Notes: a model not told the origin generated them from the sequence alone. DNA of 64,000 nt from Azolla caroliniana (GCA_043228905.1 JBHGNT010000006.1:6200001-6264000), one strand, 5' to 3'; shown: positions 37,749 through 48,582, counted from the first letter of the stretch. Translations and numbers: made by a program.

Positions 37749-38530
37749 TGTCGTGAAGAATTTCGGCCAGAGGCGGAAACCGGGAAACATTGGTTACATC
37801 GGTGGGGTGCAACGTGTGTGCTCACCCATGTACATTTAGTGTGAATAACGAGGGCGCCTTTATGGCGCCGAAGAGTAGTCAAGTCGGGACAGATGATCCC
37901 ATGTAAGTCGGGATTTATCCCACATTGTAACGCATCCCTCTCCTTGTTCTATAAAAGGAAGGGAGCGCCCTTTGTGAAAGGGTTGCCCATTTTGCGTTCG
38001 AGGGTATACCGTTAGATTTAGGGTTAGCGACATTTCTTCTTCTTCTTCTTCTTCCCCCTTCGTGTTCGCTTAGGGTTTGCTTAAGCTCGTCTCCTGCGCA
38101 AGACCCCGCTCGGCACGACAAGCCCGTGAGCTCCCCGACCGGCGGCTTGGCAGCTAACGACTACTGTAACCTACCTCGGTCCGGCTCGAAGCCGGGAATG
38201 TATTATTCCTTTTATATATATACATTTGCGTATGTCTGTGTATATTCGCGTCTCTGTTGGTGTCGGGTGCTTCCCCTTTCCTGTGTTTCCTGTACATAAG
38301 GGTGTGAGTCGGGTCGGCATGTGTGTGTGTGTGCGTGTGTGTGCGTGTGTGTGCATGAGTCGGTGTTAAGCGCGCGCTCCCTCGCTTTCTCTCTCTCCCT
38401 TCGGTCGCTTCCGGTGTGCTTCTAGGATGCCCCGGAAACGATGAAGCACGACTTCCTACGCTCCGTCACTCCCTAGTCCAAGACCCCCGTGGTCCCGCCT
38501 TTCTCCACGCACGCGCGTAACAACGCGACA
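37749..38530 (+). repeat. 3' LTR of element C
   Basis: 782 bp, starts TGTCGTGAAG and ends CGCGACA. A TATAAAA motif lies at 37,950-37,956, a telo-box-like TTTAGGGTTAG near 38,017-38,027, and TG repeats near 38,318-38,352. Confidence 0.78.
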
Positions 38531-39474
38531 ACCCGCACCTCGATTCTCCCTTGCTCTCCATGCTCTCTCGTAGTAGAGTGTATCGTCATCCCGACCTTCG
38601 TGTCGGGGTTCTTCGCGGCTCTCGTTACCACTTCATCCCGACTCGCATCCTCTTGGCCCGCTTAGCCCCGCATGTCCTCCGAGACGCCGCTTTGTCTCTC
38701 CCCGATGCATAACTCTTTGCTCTCCGTGCACCATCCTCCGCTTTCGTTGTTCATCCGCCGATCCCGGCAACTCACCACCCTGTCTCTTGCATCGTGCTTG
38801 CCTCTCAAGGGCTTGACCGGTCCGCCGTTGCCGGTCACTCGTTGCCGCTCTTCCGGCTACATGCTTGTTGCTTGGCCCTTCGTCGGTCGTAGTCCATGCT
38901 CCGTTTTACGCCGTAATGCATGCTTCGTGTTACACGCTTCTTCCGCCGTAGTCCCGACCTCCGCGTCGGCCTCTTCTTCCTTTGTCGTCGTAGACCCTTC
39001 CATCTCCGTTTGGACCTCTTGGCCATGCTTGTTCGTCTTCACGCACCGGGTACCCGTTCCGGTAGCCTCGTCCGTTCCGGTCTCCGACTCCTCGTCGCCA
39101 CCCGTCGTCTCTCCGGTCTTATGTTGATCCACAACCGCCAAAGTCTCTAGAATAGATGGGGAGGGTCCCACTCGTTTCCGGTCTTCCACGGAACCGTAGT
39201 CATCATGCCTGCTTGGCCTCCTTCTCACGCTCACCGACTCCCACCGGGTGTTGTGGCTCGTTCGCCTCGACCTCCAATCACGAGCGGAGGTGCCAGGACC
39301 TTACCCACACCTATTCTAGAGACTTCGGAGGTCGGCCCCGAGAGCCCACGTGAGACCGGAGAGACGGAAGGTGGCAGCGGCAAAGCGGACGATCGAAACG
39401 ATGACGAGGAAGGTCATAGCGGACGGAGGCAAGACCACTCGACACCGAGACCGGAGACTACGACGGTTGCGCTC
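38531..39474 (-). repeat. Interior segment of element A (or a close relative)
   Basis: Reads as element interior in minus orientation. Its first 370 bp resemble 32,880-33,255, and the part near 39,205-39,285 is the reverse complement of 45,393-45,470. No coding region is recognised. The 5' LTR of copia-3 adjoins it at 39,475. Confidence 0.5.
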
Positions 39475-39893
39475 TGTTGAGAGACAAGCTCAACATCGGC
39501 CGGATCGGTTGGACCGATCGGTTAGGCCGAGTGCGTAAATCGGTACGTAGACCGGTGCATAGGTAGGGCCGAATCAGTGCATAAACCGGGAGGTTGTTAG
39601 GAAAGATATTCCGTGAGGAATATGTTTGGGAGTTAGTGTAGGAGCTCTCAATGAGCATTGAAGTATTGTCAGAACTTCTGTTAGTCCTTCTTGGACTTGT
39701 ATAAAAGTGTTCACTGAACACACATATGTATAGAATGGTGAATAGAGTTTTTTGAATATAGTTCTTGTGTTTTCTCTCTATCACTCTCTCAGTCTCTCCC
39801 GCGTATACTGCGTAAGCTGAAGCTCTCCATTAAACCTGAGTTTTCTTCCTTCTGTTCGGTCTTCATACTTGCTTCCGCACGCTACTTTTTACA
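39475..39893 (+). repeat. 5' LTR of copia-3
   Basis: 419 bp, TGTTGAGAG...TTTTTACA. A TATAAAAG motif lies at 39,700-39,707. The start matches 44,111 onward, except for a 25-bp duplication-like insertion in the 3' copy. Confidence 0.88.
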
Positions 39894-39905
39894 TGGTATC
39901 AGAGC
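39894..39905 (+). other. Primer-binding site of copia-3
   Basis: TGGTATCAGAGC directly follows the 5' LTR, identical to that of copia-1 and complementary to initiator tRNA-Met. Confidence 0.93.
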
Positions 39906-39963
39906 GCGAGGGTTGAGAACCTCTCTGCAGCCGACACAGTGACGAAGAAGAACAAGAAGAACG

Positions 39964-42900
39964 ATGGATAGAGGCATGGCGAGCTCACTTCCAACAGAGA
40001 AGCTCGACAGAACGAACTACGCGTCTTGGTCCTACAAGATGCACCAATACCTGCTCGGGCACGGCTACTGGAGTTATGTCGAAGGAGCTAATGACGCGGC
40101 ACCCGAATCGACACACAGAGACTTCCCGTCGTGGGAGCAATTGGCGAGCAGGGTATTATACTGCTTCGCATCGTGTGTGGGCGAATAGCTATTGAGCTAT
40201 GTCCGGGATGCAAAGACGCCGAAGGGTGCGTGGGAAAATCTAAAGAAGATTTTCGTCGCGAGCACCACAGCTAAGAAGCTTCAGCTCCGACAGGAGTTGA
40301 GCAACCTACGACAACGCGACTTGTCGGTGGCGGACTATACCTCGAAGATCAAGGATATCTGCGACTCCCTCGCCTCCATAGAGGTGAACATCGAGGAGAG
40401 CGAGATGGTCCAGATCTGTCTCGGAGGTTTGGCGTCGAAGTTCGGAGCGTTCCGAACGGTTGTGTGTACCCGGGAGAATACGTCGTCCTTTCTCGACTTA
40501 CAGTCAATGCTCCTGGTAGAGGAGAACCACGCGGGTGCGTCGACAAGCACGCATGCCGACAACAGAATGTTGTACACGAAGGGAGATAGGCCCCGTGGAC
40601 GTGGAGGACGAGGCGAGTCGGCGCGCAATGGAAGCGACCGACGAGATCAAGGAAGAAGGCACCGAAGTGATGCCGACAGCAACTCTGGACCCTCTAGAAA
40701 CAAGGGGAGTCGAAGCGATGAGAACCGGCAAGGGAAGGCCATCGCAGAGTGCTGGTATTGTGGCAAGAAAGGCCACAGGGAGAGTGAGTGCTGGAAGAAG
40801 CGCGCCGATTCGGAGAGAACCGGTTCCGGAAACGGCTCCGAACATACCGACAAGGGAAATCGGCAGCGATCGCACTACGCCAAAGACTCCGGGAGAGCCG
40901 GAGAAGGGTCTGTCTTCGTGACGAGACACGAAGCAAACTCAATGAAACGGACCACCCCAAGATCGGACGAGGTGTGGTACATAGACTCCGGCGCGTCAAA
41001 CCACATGACAAGCCATAAGGAATGGTTCTTGTACCTTGAAAAACGTTAGTCTTGGCACAAAACGTTAGTCTTGGCGGGAGCCGATATTTCGTCTCCTTCA
41101 TCGACGACCACACGCAGCACACGTGGATCTACCTCATTGAGAGGAAGAGCGAAGTCTTCGACTGTTTCCGAGACCTCAAAGGGTTCGTGGAAACGGAAAC
41201 GGGACGAAAGATCAAGTGCCTGCGGTCGGATGGCGGGAAAGAGTACTTTTCCGGTCAATTCAACGGTTATCTACAACAAATGGGAATTCGGCGCGAATTC
41301 AATTGTAGATACACGCCGGAGCAGAACGGCGTGGCCGAGAGGAAGAATCGGTCAGTTGTGGAAGCGGCACGGGCAATGCTGGAGGAGAAGAGCTTGCCCA
41401 AGTTCTACTGGGCCGAGACGGTAAGGACCACGGTATACATCCAGAACCGGATCGGAGACAAAGTGTTGGCGCACGAGCTATATTTCGGAGCGAAGCCGAA
41501 CTTGCGACACTTGAGGGTGTTCGGTAGCATTGCGTATGTGCATGTACCGAAGGAGAAAAGGAGGAAGCTGGACGCAAAGGCCGAGAAATGCAACTTGGTC
41601 AGTTACTCGGACAAGCAGAAGGGTTATAAGTGTTATAACCCTCGCACCAAACAAGCGCGTGTTAGCCGCGACGTTGTGGTTGACGAGTCCGCGTCCTGGT
41701 ACCAGCCCCCGACTCCGAACCCCGACTCCAATCCGAGCTCGGACGATGAGGTCAGCGAGGCTGAGAGGCCTCCGGATGAGCCCGAAATCGAGACCCGCGA
41801 AGAGAGTCCGATTTCACTCCGTTTAAGTGGACCGATTGGACAACTGAGTCGGTATGACCAATCCGATGAAGAGCCGACAAGTTGTAGAGACTCGGCCATG
41901 CATTCCCCGCGCAGGAAGCCGAGGAGACGGTTTACGCGCAAAGAGAAAGGAAAGAAGAAGGTGTCGGATTCCGGCACGGATAGGAACGAGTCAGACCGAC
42001 ACGAGTCCGACTCTGAGGGAAGTCCGCGTCGACCGAGAAGGCCTCGACATCGACTAATGTGAGATTACGCCGATCTTCCCGCCAGAAGAATCTTGTTTTG
42101 CGGTTCGGATACAACGAGTACATGGAGCATCACTATGCATACATGACCCGTGTAGCGGAAGTGCGTGAGTCGGAGAGCTACGCAGAAGCGGCTAAAGACG
42201 CGACTTGGCGTGCCGCGATGGAGGAGGAGATGCACGCATTGGCGGAGAACGAGACCTAGGACCTGGTTGACGCACCGAAGGGTGTGAAGCCGATCGGGTG
42301 TAGGTGGGTGTACAAGGTCAAGTACAACATCGATGGCTCGGTCATCCGGTACAATGCTCGGCTAGTGGCAAAGGGCTACGCGCAGAAACACGGCATCGAC
42401 TACGATGAGACATTTGCCCCGGTCGCGAAAATGACGATCGTCTGTGTTTTGCTTGCCGTAGCCGCGGCCAAGGGGTGGCACCTACATTAGATGGATGTAA
42501 AGAATGCGTTCCTGCAAGCCCCGCGTGCCTGGAACGCGAAGATCACGCAACAATTGCGTCGGATGGGCTTCGTCACGTCAAAATCGGACTCTTCCCTGTT
42601 CATCCGGAAAGGTCGACTTGGACCGGTTAGTATTTTACTATATGTTGATGACTTGGTCATCACCGGCGCCGACCTTGGTGAAATCGACCGCGTGAAGCTC
42701 CAACTTGCGGCATCGTTCGACATGAAGGATCTAGGGGACCTTCATTACTTCCTCGGGATCGAAGTGATCCGCACCCCTGAAGGCATACTAATCAGCCAAC
42801 GTCATTACGTGCTGAATATGCTCTTCAAATTCGGGATGGCCGATTGTAAGTCCATCTCGACTCCTCTGGACAGATACGGGAAAGGTATGCGACCGACGAG

Positions 42901-44116
42901 GTTCCGACAAATTGTCGGAAGCCTCATATACTTGACCATCACCCGACCCGACCTCAGTTATCCGGTCGGAGTGATCAGTCAGTTCATGGCGCGACCTACC
43001 GAGGAGCACCTTCAGTGTGCACAACGCATACTTTGGTATGTCAACGGCACTAAGGACTGGGAACTGCTATATCGGATTGGTGCAGCCACGCAGTTAGTCG
43101 GCTACACCGATGCTGATTGGGCTGGCAACGTCGTCGATCGCCGATCCACGTCCGGATACGCGTTCTCCCTCGGGAGTGCCGCGATCGCGTGGAGCAGTAA
43201 GAAACAGCCGACAGTTGCGCTGTCGAGCACCGAAGCTGAGTACCGAGGAGCAGCTGTCGCGACATGCGAAGCCATATGGTTGAAGCGGCTACTTAAGGAC
43301 CTGCAAGAGGAGGTGTCAGATCCGACGACGATCTACTGCGACAACCTCAGCAACATCCAGCTCACGGAAAACCCCGTTTTTCACGCACGGACCAAGCACA
43401 TCGAGGTGCACTACCATTTCGTCCGTGAGCGTGTCCTTTCCGGTGAAGTCGAACTTCAGTACGTGCCGACGGATCGGCAGACTGCCGACATCTTCACTAA
43501 GCCTCTTGGTCTGGACAAGTTGCGGCAATTCTCGAGTGCGCTCGGATTGCGTCACCTCGACGTGCCAAACTTGAGGGGGAGAACAGTCCCGAACGACCAA
43601 GCAAGGCAGCAGGAAAGGAGCGGAGACCGCGACACCGAGTCAGTTGACTCGGTTGTCGAGTTCGTCTTCAGATTGGCTGAAGAAGCCGAGGGCGGACCCG
43701 CGGAAAAGTCCAGAAGCGGACAGAAGGGGAGCAGCTAAAGGAGAGAGCCTAAGCCAACCACGCATGGGGGAGATGACGCCATCGAGGGCGAGAAGACTGA
43801 AGACAAGTTGGAGACAGCCAACTCGGACGAGAGCGAAAACCGATCGGAGGTAGCCGAGTCGATTTGGATGTTTGATTCAGATACGTTGAATCAACCGAGG
43901 CCCAAGCGGAAGAAAAGGAAGCAGGAGAAGCGTCAACACCGCAACAGCAGAAGAGCTAATAAGGGCCACATGAGCAGACAAGCCGACCGGAAGGGTCGAA
44001 GCGCACGGAGTCGAACAGGTCGAGGAGCGCGAGCGAGGCGTGAAGCCAGGAGGAACCGGAGCTGTGAGCTCGAAGATCCCGAAGAGCCTCAAGTTGAGCT
44101 TGAGGGGGAGTGTTGA
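39964..44116 (+). pseudogene. Gag-pol polyprotein of copia-3, interrupted
   Basis: Starts MDRGMASSLP at 39,964. Gag core is followed by a zinc knuckle CWYCGKKGHRESEC (about 40,752-40,793) and a protease site IDSGASNH near 40,983. A deletion then removes the rest of protease and the N-terminal integrase, so LGGSRYFVSFIDD follows at about 41,070. Integrase residues RSDGGKEY and QNGVAERKN are kept. RT shows FAPVAKM and YVDDLV but lacks about 36 residues after DVKNAFLQ. RNase H has WSSKKQ and STEAEYRG. Stops: TAG 40,186-40,188, TAG near 41,047, TAG 42,257-42,259, TAG 42,488-42,490 and TAA 43,736-43,738; a frameshift lies near 42,060. The frame continues after RNase H as a long charged tail, ends VELEGEC and stops inside the 3' LTR. 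Confidence 0.9.
44096..44110 (+). other. Polypurine tract of copia-3
   Basis: TTGAGCTTGAGGGGGAG ends directly at the 3' LTR. It is the same tract as in copia-1 and is also translated in the pol frame. Confidence 0.85.
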
Positions 44117-44238
44117 GAGACAAGCTCAACATCGGCCGGATCGGTTGAAGAAGCCGAGGACCGGATCGGTTGGACCGATCGGTTAGGCCGAGTGCGTAAA
44201 CCGGTACGCAGACCGGTGCGTAGGTAGGGCCGGATCAG
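44111..44238 (+). repeat. 3' LTR fragment of copia-3
   Basis: Matches the first part of 39,475-39,893, then departs from it after 'gatcagtg', where family-interior sequence begins. About 290 bp of the LTR are missing. Confidence 0.8.
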
Positions 44239-44318
44239 TGGCCCGGAGCGAACACGTGCGAAGATGAGGATGCGAGGCCCGGAACGGGCATATACAAGAG
44301 GACCGACGGAGAGGTTGG

Positions 44319-45135
44319 TGACGGGAACTGAACGCTCCCTCTACGCAACGCTCGGCCACAACCGAGCTTAGGATCATACACAGAAAACGGGAAATAAATG
44401 CACGACACAAAGGAGAGAAAAAGGTAGACAGGATGTTTACGTGGAAAACCCAAACTAAGGGAAAAACCACGGCAGCCCACAGGCTGCAAACTATCACTAT
44501 GTTGGAATGTACAAACAGTGAGTTCACAGAGGCAACGACCTCGTGCTCACGATCTTCGCCACAGGCGGCGGTTACAACAGAGGCAGCGACCTCTTTCTCT
44601 CTCTCTCTCTCTCTCTGTACACTGTTACGCGCTCTAATCTCTTACAAAACAGGAATGACAACAACAACCATCAACTACAACTAAAAGTTTGCCCTAAGTC
44701 ATATTTATACTAATATGACTTTTCAGCTATTTACAAATATAGCCTCGATGGACTCTCAGAAACATATTTACGAATATGTCTCTTCATCCGGTTCTCACCG
44801 GGTCTGCACCATCCGGTTCTCCGTAGCCAGGTACTCCTCATCCGGTCTTCACCGGGTCTGTATCATCCGGCTCTCCGTAGCCGGGTACTCCTCATCCGGT
44901 TCATACCGGGTCTGCACCATCCGGCTCTCCGTAGCCGGGTACTCCTCATCCGGTCTTCACCGGGTCTGTATCATCCGGCTCTCCGAAGCCGGGTACTCCT
45001 CATCCGGTTCATACCGGGTCTGCACCATCCGGCTCTCCGTAGCCGGGTACTCCTCATCTGGTTTCGGCCTCGACCGAGTTTGTTCATCGGCACTGTTCTT
45101 CTCCCTTCCCATCCTGAGGGACCTGTCTCCCAACA
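44319..45135 (-). mobile_element. Solo LTR of a third copia-like family
   Basis: 817 bp with TG...CA ends; the minus strand begins TGTTGGGAGACAGG. A perfect GTTGG duplication flanks it (44,314-44,318 and 45,136-45,140). Inside are a TATA-like TATAAATATGAC on the minus strand near 44,700, CT microsatellite and the 'acgtggaaaaccc' motif common in plant LTRs. No internal region is present, so it arose by LTR-LTR recombination. Assignment to copia is inferred from the ends. Confidence 0.75.
44781..45060. repeat. 54-bp minisatellite inside the solo LTR
   Basis: About five copies of a 54-bp unit ('tcatccggt', 'accgggtctg', 'atccggctctccgtagcc', 'gggtactcc'). Alternate units resemble each other more than neighbours do: 'ttcataccggg' units alternate with 'cttcaccggg' units. 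This implies a 108-bp higher-order period. Confidence 0.85.
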
Positions 45136-45140
45136 GTTGG

Positions 45141-46835
45141 GAGCGGCAAGGAGGAGAGAGTCGGGAACCGACCCGATTGGAAGATGAACCAGTTGATAAT
45201 CCGACACGACCGGAAGACGAGGCGGAAGAAGATTGGAGCGGGGTCCAGTCAACCGGGCCCGAAATGAAGAAGAGCCGGCAAGGCCGGATTGGTGCGGACA
45301 AACATGTACCGGCCAATTATGGTTACGAAAGGGAGTCGACCAAACCGGAACTCGATCGGCCGAGACCGATCCGGGCAAAGGCTAAGACGGCATGATTGGA
45401 GGTCGAGGCGAACGGGCCACAACACCCGATGGGAGCCGGTGAGCACGAGAAGGAGGCCAAGCATGCACGACGAGTACGGGTCGATGAGAGGCCGAGAGCA
45501 AGAGGAGCCCTCCACAACTATGCTTGAAACTTCGGCGGTTGCGGATCAACGGGAGACCGAAGAGATGGCGGGTGGTGGCGAGGAGTTGGAAGACAATGCG
45601 GAATCGGGTACCGGAGCGGATGCCTAGTGTGGGAAGGACGAAGAGACCAACGCGGAGGTCGGGTCTACGGTGGATGAGCGTGAAGTGAAGCATGCACTAC
45701 GGCCGACGGAGGGTCAAGGAACAAGCATGCACTTGGGGGAGCGTCAATGAGTGACCGGAAACGGTGGACCGATTGAGCCTTTGAGAGGCGAGGACTCGGT
45801 GGTGGACCAAGAGTGGGAGGAACCCTCCACACCTAACCGTGAGGCATCAGCGGTCGCGGATCGAAAGGAGAATGAAGAAATGGTGGGTGGCAGCGAGGAG
45901 TTAGAGACTAACGCGGAGGTCGGGTCTACGGCGGAAGCGCGACATGAGACGCATGCAATACGGCCGGTGGAGGGCCAAGACACAAGCATGCATACGGCAG
46001 ATGGGCGACAACGATTGACCGACGATGACGGTCGGGTCAAGCCTTCGAGAGGCAAGCGCAGGACGAAGGACGGTGCGGCGAAACACCAAGATCGACGATA
46101 TGGGCCGAGCGCGATCGGCATGAGCGGAGAGTCGTATCTAGGAGAACGGAGGAGGTGCGTGGAGAACGGAGGGCTACGCACCGGGAAGAGAAAACGCGGT
46201 GTCCCGAAGGACATGCGAGGCCAATCGGGCCAAGAGGGCGCGGGTCGAGGCGAAGCGGTAACGAGAGCCACGAAGAAGGACGGGGTGATGGCACGCTCTA
46301 CCGCGAGAGAGCACGGCGAACAACGGGGAAAGCCTGCGGAAGGCAAACGCGGAGCGGAGAGAGTCGGCACGCCGAGGTGCGCGGCACACAAAGGACGGAA
46401 TCCGACATGCGAACGGGAGCGCATCCGGAGGATATACGAGGGGGACAAAGGAAGAGCAACCGGGTCGGCGACGGCGTTCGGGAGGACCGAACGGGGAGGA
46501 AAGCACGGGCATCGGATACGACGGGTCGGATGTAGTCGGTGGTTCGAAGACCCACGGTGGACGTGGCGGATCGGGTGGAGGCAACGACTCGGCGAACATC
46601 GTCGAGTGTGGCGGATCGGATGGTGCCGACGGTTCGAGACCATTCGGCGAGGATGGTGGACCGAAAGGCGGCGGTGGTTCGTGTGGACGGGGTGGTCTTG
46701 CTCGAAGTGGAAAACAAAACCGGGCGGGCCCACGAGGACGCTAAGGACTCGGTCGATCGTCGTGGCCGAAAATCTCGTGTCCTCTCCCCTATGTTTTGGC
46801 ACATACCAGTGTATGTGCGGTTAGGTGGGGGCGGA
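45141..46835 (+). repeat. Interior of an inverted gag-only element (fragment D)
   Basis: GC-rich sequence with long open frames on both strands (about 350 codons each at 45,744-46,824). They carry no known motif and mirror each other, so composition is the likely cause. Segments near 45,393-45,470 and 45,900-46,400 are reverse complements of parts of 32,400-33,255 and 38,531-39,290. Two internal copies with 'catgca' and 'cggccg' landmarks lie near 45,690 and 45,955. A GGTTAGGTGGGGGCGGA tract at the right end leads into the LTR at 46,836. Confidence 0.5.
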
Positions 46836-47563
46836 TGTCGTGAAGATTTTCTTCCACAAGCGGAAACCCGAGCAACGAGAGCCAAAGAGCGATGTGCAAC
46901 GTTGCACACGTACATAATGTATTTGTAATAGTAATAAGGGTAAAGTGTATGGTGCTAGAAATGCCCCATAGGATCCCTAAGGTATAAAGGTGATGTGGTC
47001 TTGTGCGCACATCCACGCGAGAGAGAGAGAGAGAGAGAGAGGTATTATGTGGTACATAGGTACCTAGTTGTTTGTGTGGAGGTGGGAGTAAAGGGGCCAT
47101 CAATCTCACCCTCCCCAAATCAAGGCAAATATCCCCTTTGAATGAAAGGGAATATTTTAGTCTCACTTTTGTAAACGGTCTTCCCTCCTTGTGCTATAAA
47201 AGGAGAGGGAAGGCACCATTGTGGGGGTTGCCTATTTTGAGTGTGCGAGGTATACCACATAGGTCGAGCGTTAGGGTTAGGGTTAGGGTTTCTTTATCTT
47301 TATCTTCGTCTTCGTCGGTTAGGGTTTCGAGTAGTCGTTTGGTGTGGCCTATGCGGCCACCATTTTGTAATCGTTCATTTCGTTTTAATACATCTTGTTG
47401 ATCATCTTGTCTCCATCTTCCTCTTGTTCGATCTAATCTCTTGTTCATTCTTCTTCTTCTTGAGCAAAGCTCCCATTCCATGTCCAATTCCTTCTCCTCT
47501 ATTCCTTAGTCCAAAACCGTCGTGGTCCCGCCCTTCTCCACGCACGTGCGTAGCAACGCGACA
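46836..47563 (+). repeat. LTR of subfamily B, 3' LTR of fragment D
   Basis: 728 bp, TGTCGTGAAG...CGCGACA, plus orientation, preceded by a polypurine tract and therefore a 3' LTR. It is homologous to the solo LTR at 34,442-35,120 in inverted orientation. TATAAAA lies at 47,195-47,201. A telomere-like run, TTAGGGTTAGGGTTAGGGTT, lies at about 47,271-47,290. It cuts the gag frame of element A. Its 5' LTR partner is not in the window. Confidence 0.75.
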
Positions 47564-48016
47564 ACGCGTCGACCTCTCGTCCGACGGTAGTGCGTAGCCA
47601 CTCACCGCCCTCTCTTCTCCGCCGCTCGTGGGCCACGTTGTTGCCGACCGCTCCCCATCGGGTTGCCGGCATACCCACTCCGGTTTCGCGTAATCGTATG
47701 CGTCCAATAGAGCTCCCTCAAAGGACACCCATGACTCGTGAGCTTCTCGTAGCTCCTTGACCTCCTTGTGCACTGGTACGACCGCCACTCGAGGAAAATA
47801 CTCTAGCCGCATCGCCTCGTCCACGCCCCCTTTCGCCATCTCGGCCTTGTAGGCTCCCAAAAATTTTGGGACCTCATTCCCATTGAACCGGCCAACTCGA
47901 TCGACCACCGTTTCGACGGCTTGTTGAGCCGCGTCTTGCTTCTCCATCTTCCGTCCAGCTTCCATCACGATATTTGCCATCATCTCCTCGAAGTCGAAGT
48001 CTTCTTCCATCTCCAT
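47564..48016 (-). pseudogene. Gag-like protein of element A, truncated by an inserted LTR
   Basis: Starts MEMEEDFDFEEMMANIV and contains a retrotransposon-gag-type core (RFNGNEVPKFLGAYKAEM, then RLEYFPRV and ESWVSFEGALLDAY). The element sequence is cut at 47,563, where an LTR of another subfamily abuts. The homologous frame at 34,007-34,441 shares VKELREAH and the same spacing, which supports a real gag family rather than a chance frame. No zinc knuckle or pol follows. Confidence 0.65.
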
Positions 48017-48053
48017 GCTCCCTTGCCGCCCTTCACGTCGGGTTCACCAAAGA

Positions 48054-48582
48054 TGTCGCGTTGTTACGCGCGTGCGTGTACAAGGGGCGGGACCAAGGGG
48101 GTCTCGAACTAGGGAGTAGAGGAGAAGGATTAAGGTATGATATGGAGGCTTAGCTCAAGAGGAGAAGAAGAAAGAATAAGATCACCATATAGAAGGAGAG
48201 ATCGCGGTGGCAAGATACTCAACAAGTTATATTAAAACGAACAAATGATTACAACAATGGTGGCCGCATGGGCCACACCAAAACTACTATGAGAAAACCC
48301 TAACCGAAGATGAATAAGGAAAACCCTAAACAAAACCCTAACCCTAAAACGGTAAGAACTCTAGACTAAGTGGTATACCTCTCATACGCAAAATAGGCAA
48401 CCCTTCATAAGTGACCCCTCCCTTCATTTTATAGCCCAAGGAGGGAGGGACCTTATAATGTGGGATAAAATTTCCCCTCTCTTTCTATACACCATATCCT
48501 AGTATACATGTGCACATGTTGCACACCACCAACTTACCCATTCCACCCCGGTTTCACATTATAGCCGAAAATCTTCATGACA
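48054..48582 (-). repeat. 5' LTR of element A
   Basis: 529 bp, TGTC...GACA ends. Contains a telo-box-like run (AAACCCTAACCCTAAAAC near 48,333-48,350) and 'ttttatagcc' as a likely TATA region on the opposite strand. Confidence 0.88.

Larger units (their letters stand above)
33260..38530 (+). mobile_element. Gag-only LTR element C, inserted in element A
   Basis: Plus-strand element. The 5' LTR (33,260-33,939) lacks its first bases, and the 3' LTR (37,749-38,530) is complete with TGTCGTG...CGCGACA ends. A putative primer site TTTGGTGAACTCGACGTG follows the 5' LTR. A polypurine-like GGTTAGGTGGGGGCGGA precedes the 3' LTR. A gag frame begins at 34,007. A solo LTR of subfamily B sits inside the gag frame, and the rest of the interior is GC-rich with diverged repeats. 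The sequences on both outer sides are homologous to one interior segment of this family, so the insertion was probably into element A. Confidence 0.7.
39475..44238 (+). mobile_element. Decayed Ty1/copia element, related to copia-1 (copia-3)
   Basis: Plus-strand element with a full 5' LTR (39,475-39,893), primer site, gag-pol and polypurine tract, and a 3' LTR cut after about 128 bp (44,111-44,238). Its proteins are close relatives of those of copia-1 throughout. Two large internal deletions remove most of protease-integrase and the start of the RT core, and several stops and frameshifts are present. No target duplication can be found because the 3' end is missing. Confidence 0.92.
31842..48582 (-). 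mobile_element. Gag-only (TR-GAG-like) LTR element A, host of the nested complex
   Basis: Two 529-bp LTRs in the same (minus) orientation, starting TGTCGCG on the plus strand and ending ATGACA, differ at about 13 positions (near 2.5%). They bound 16.7 kb. The outer flanks share CCGT (31,838-31,841 and 48,583-48,586), a 4-bp duplication. Next to the right LTR is a putative primer site (TTTGGTGAACCCGACGTG on the minus strand) and a gag frame. Next to the left LTR is a purine-rich GGTGGGGGTGGA tract. No protease, integrase or RT of its own is visible. Other elements interrupt the interior: element C at 33,260-38,530, copia-3 at 39,475-44,238, a solo LTR at 44,319-45,135 and an inverted LTR at 46,836-47,563. 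That the two outer LTRs belong to one insertion is inferred from equal length, orientation and the shared CCGT. Confidence 0.75.

Noticed and set aside
47271-47290. Interstitial telomere tract
   Set aside because: Only about three units, inside an LTR at the position of a telo-box in the other family LTRs. It is a promoter-type motif, not telomeric DNA.
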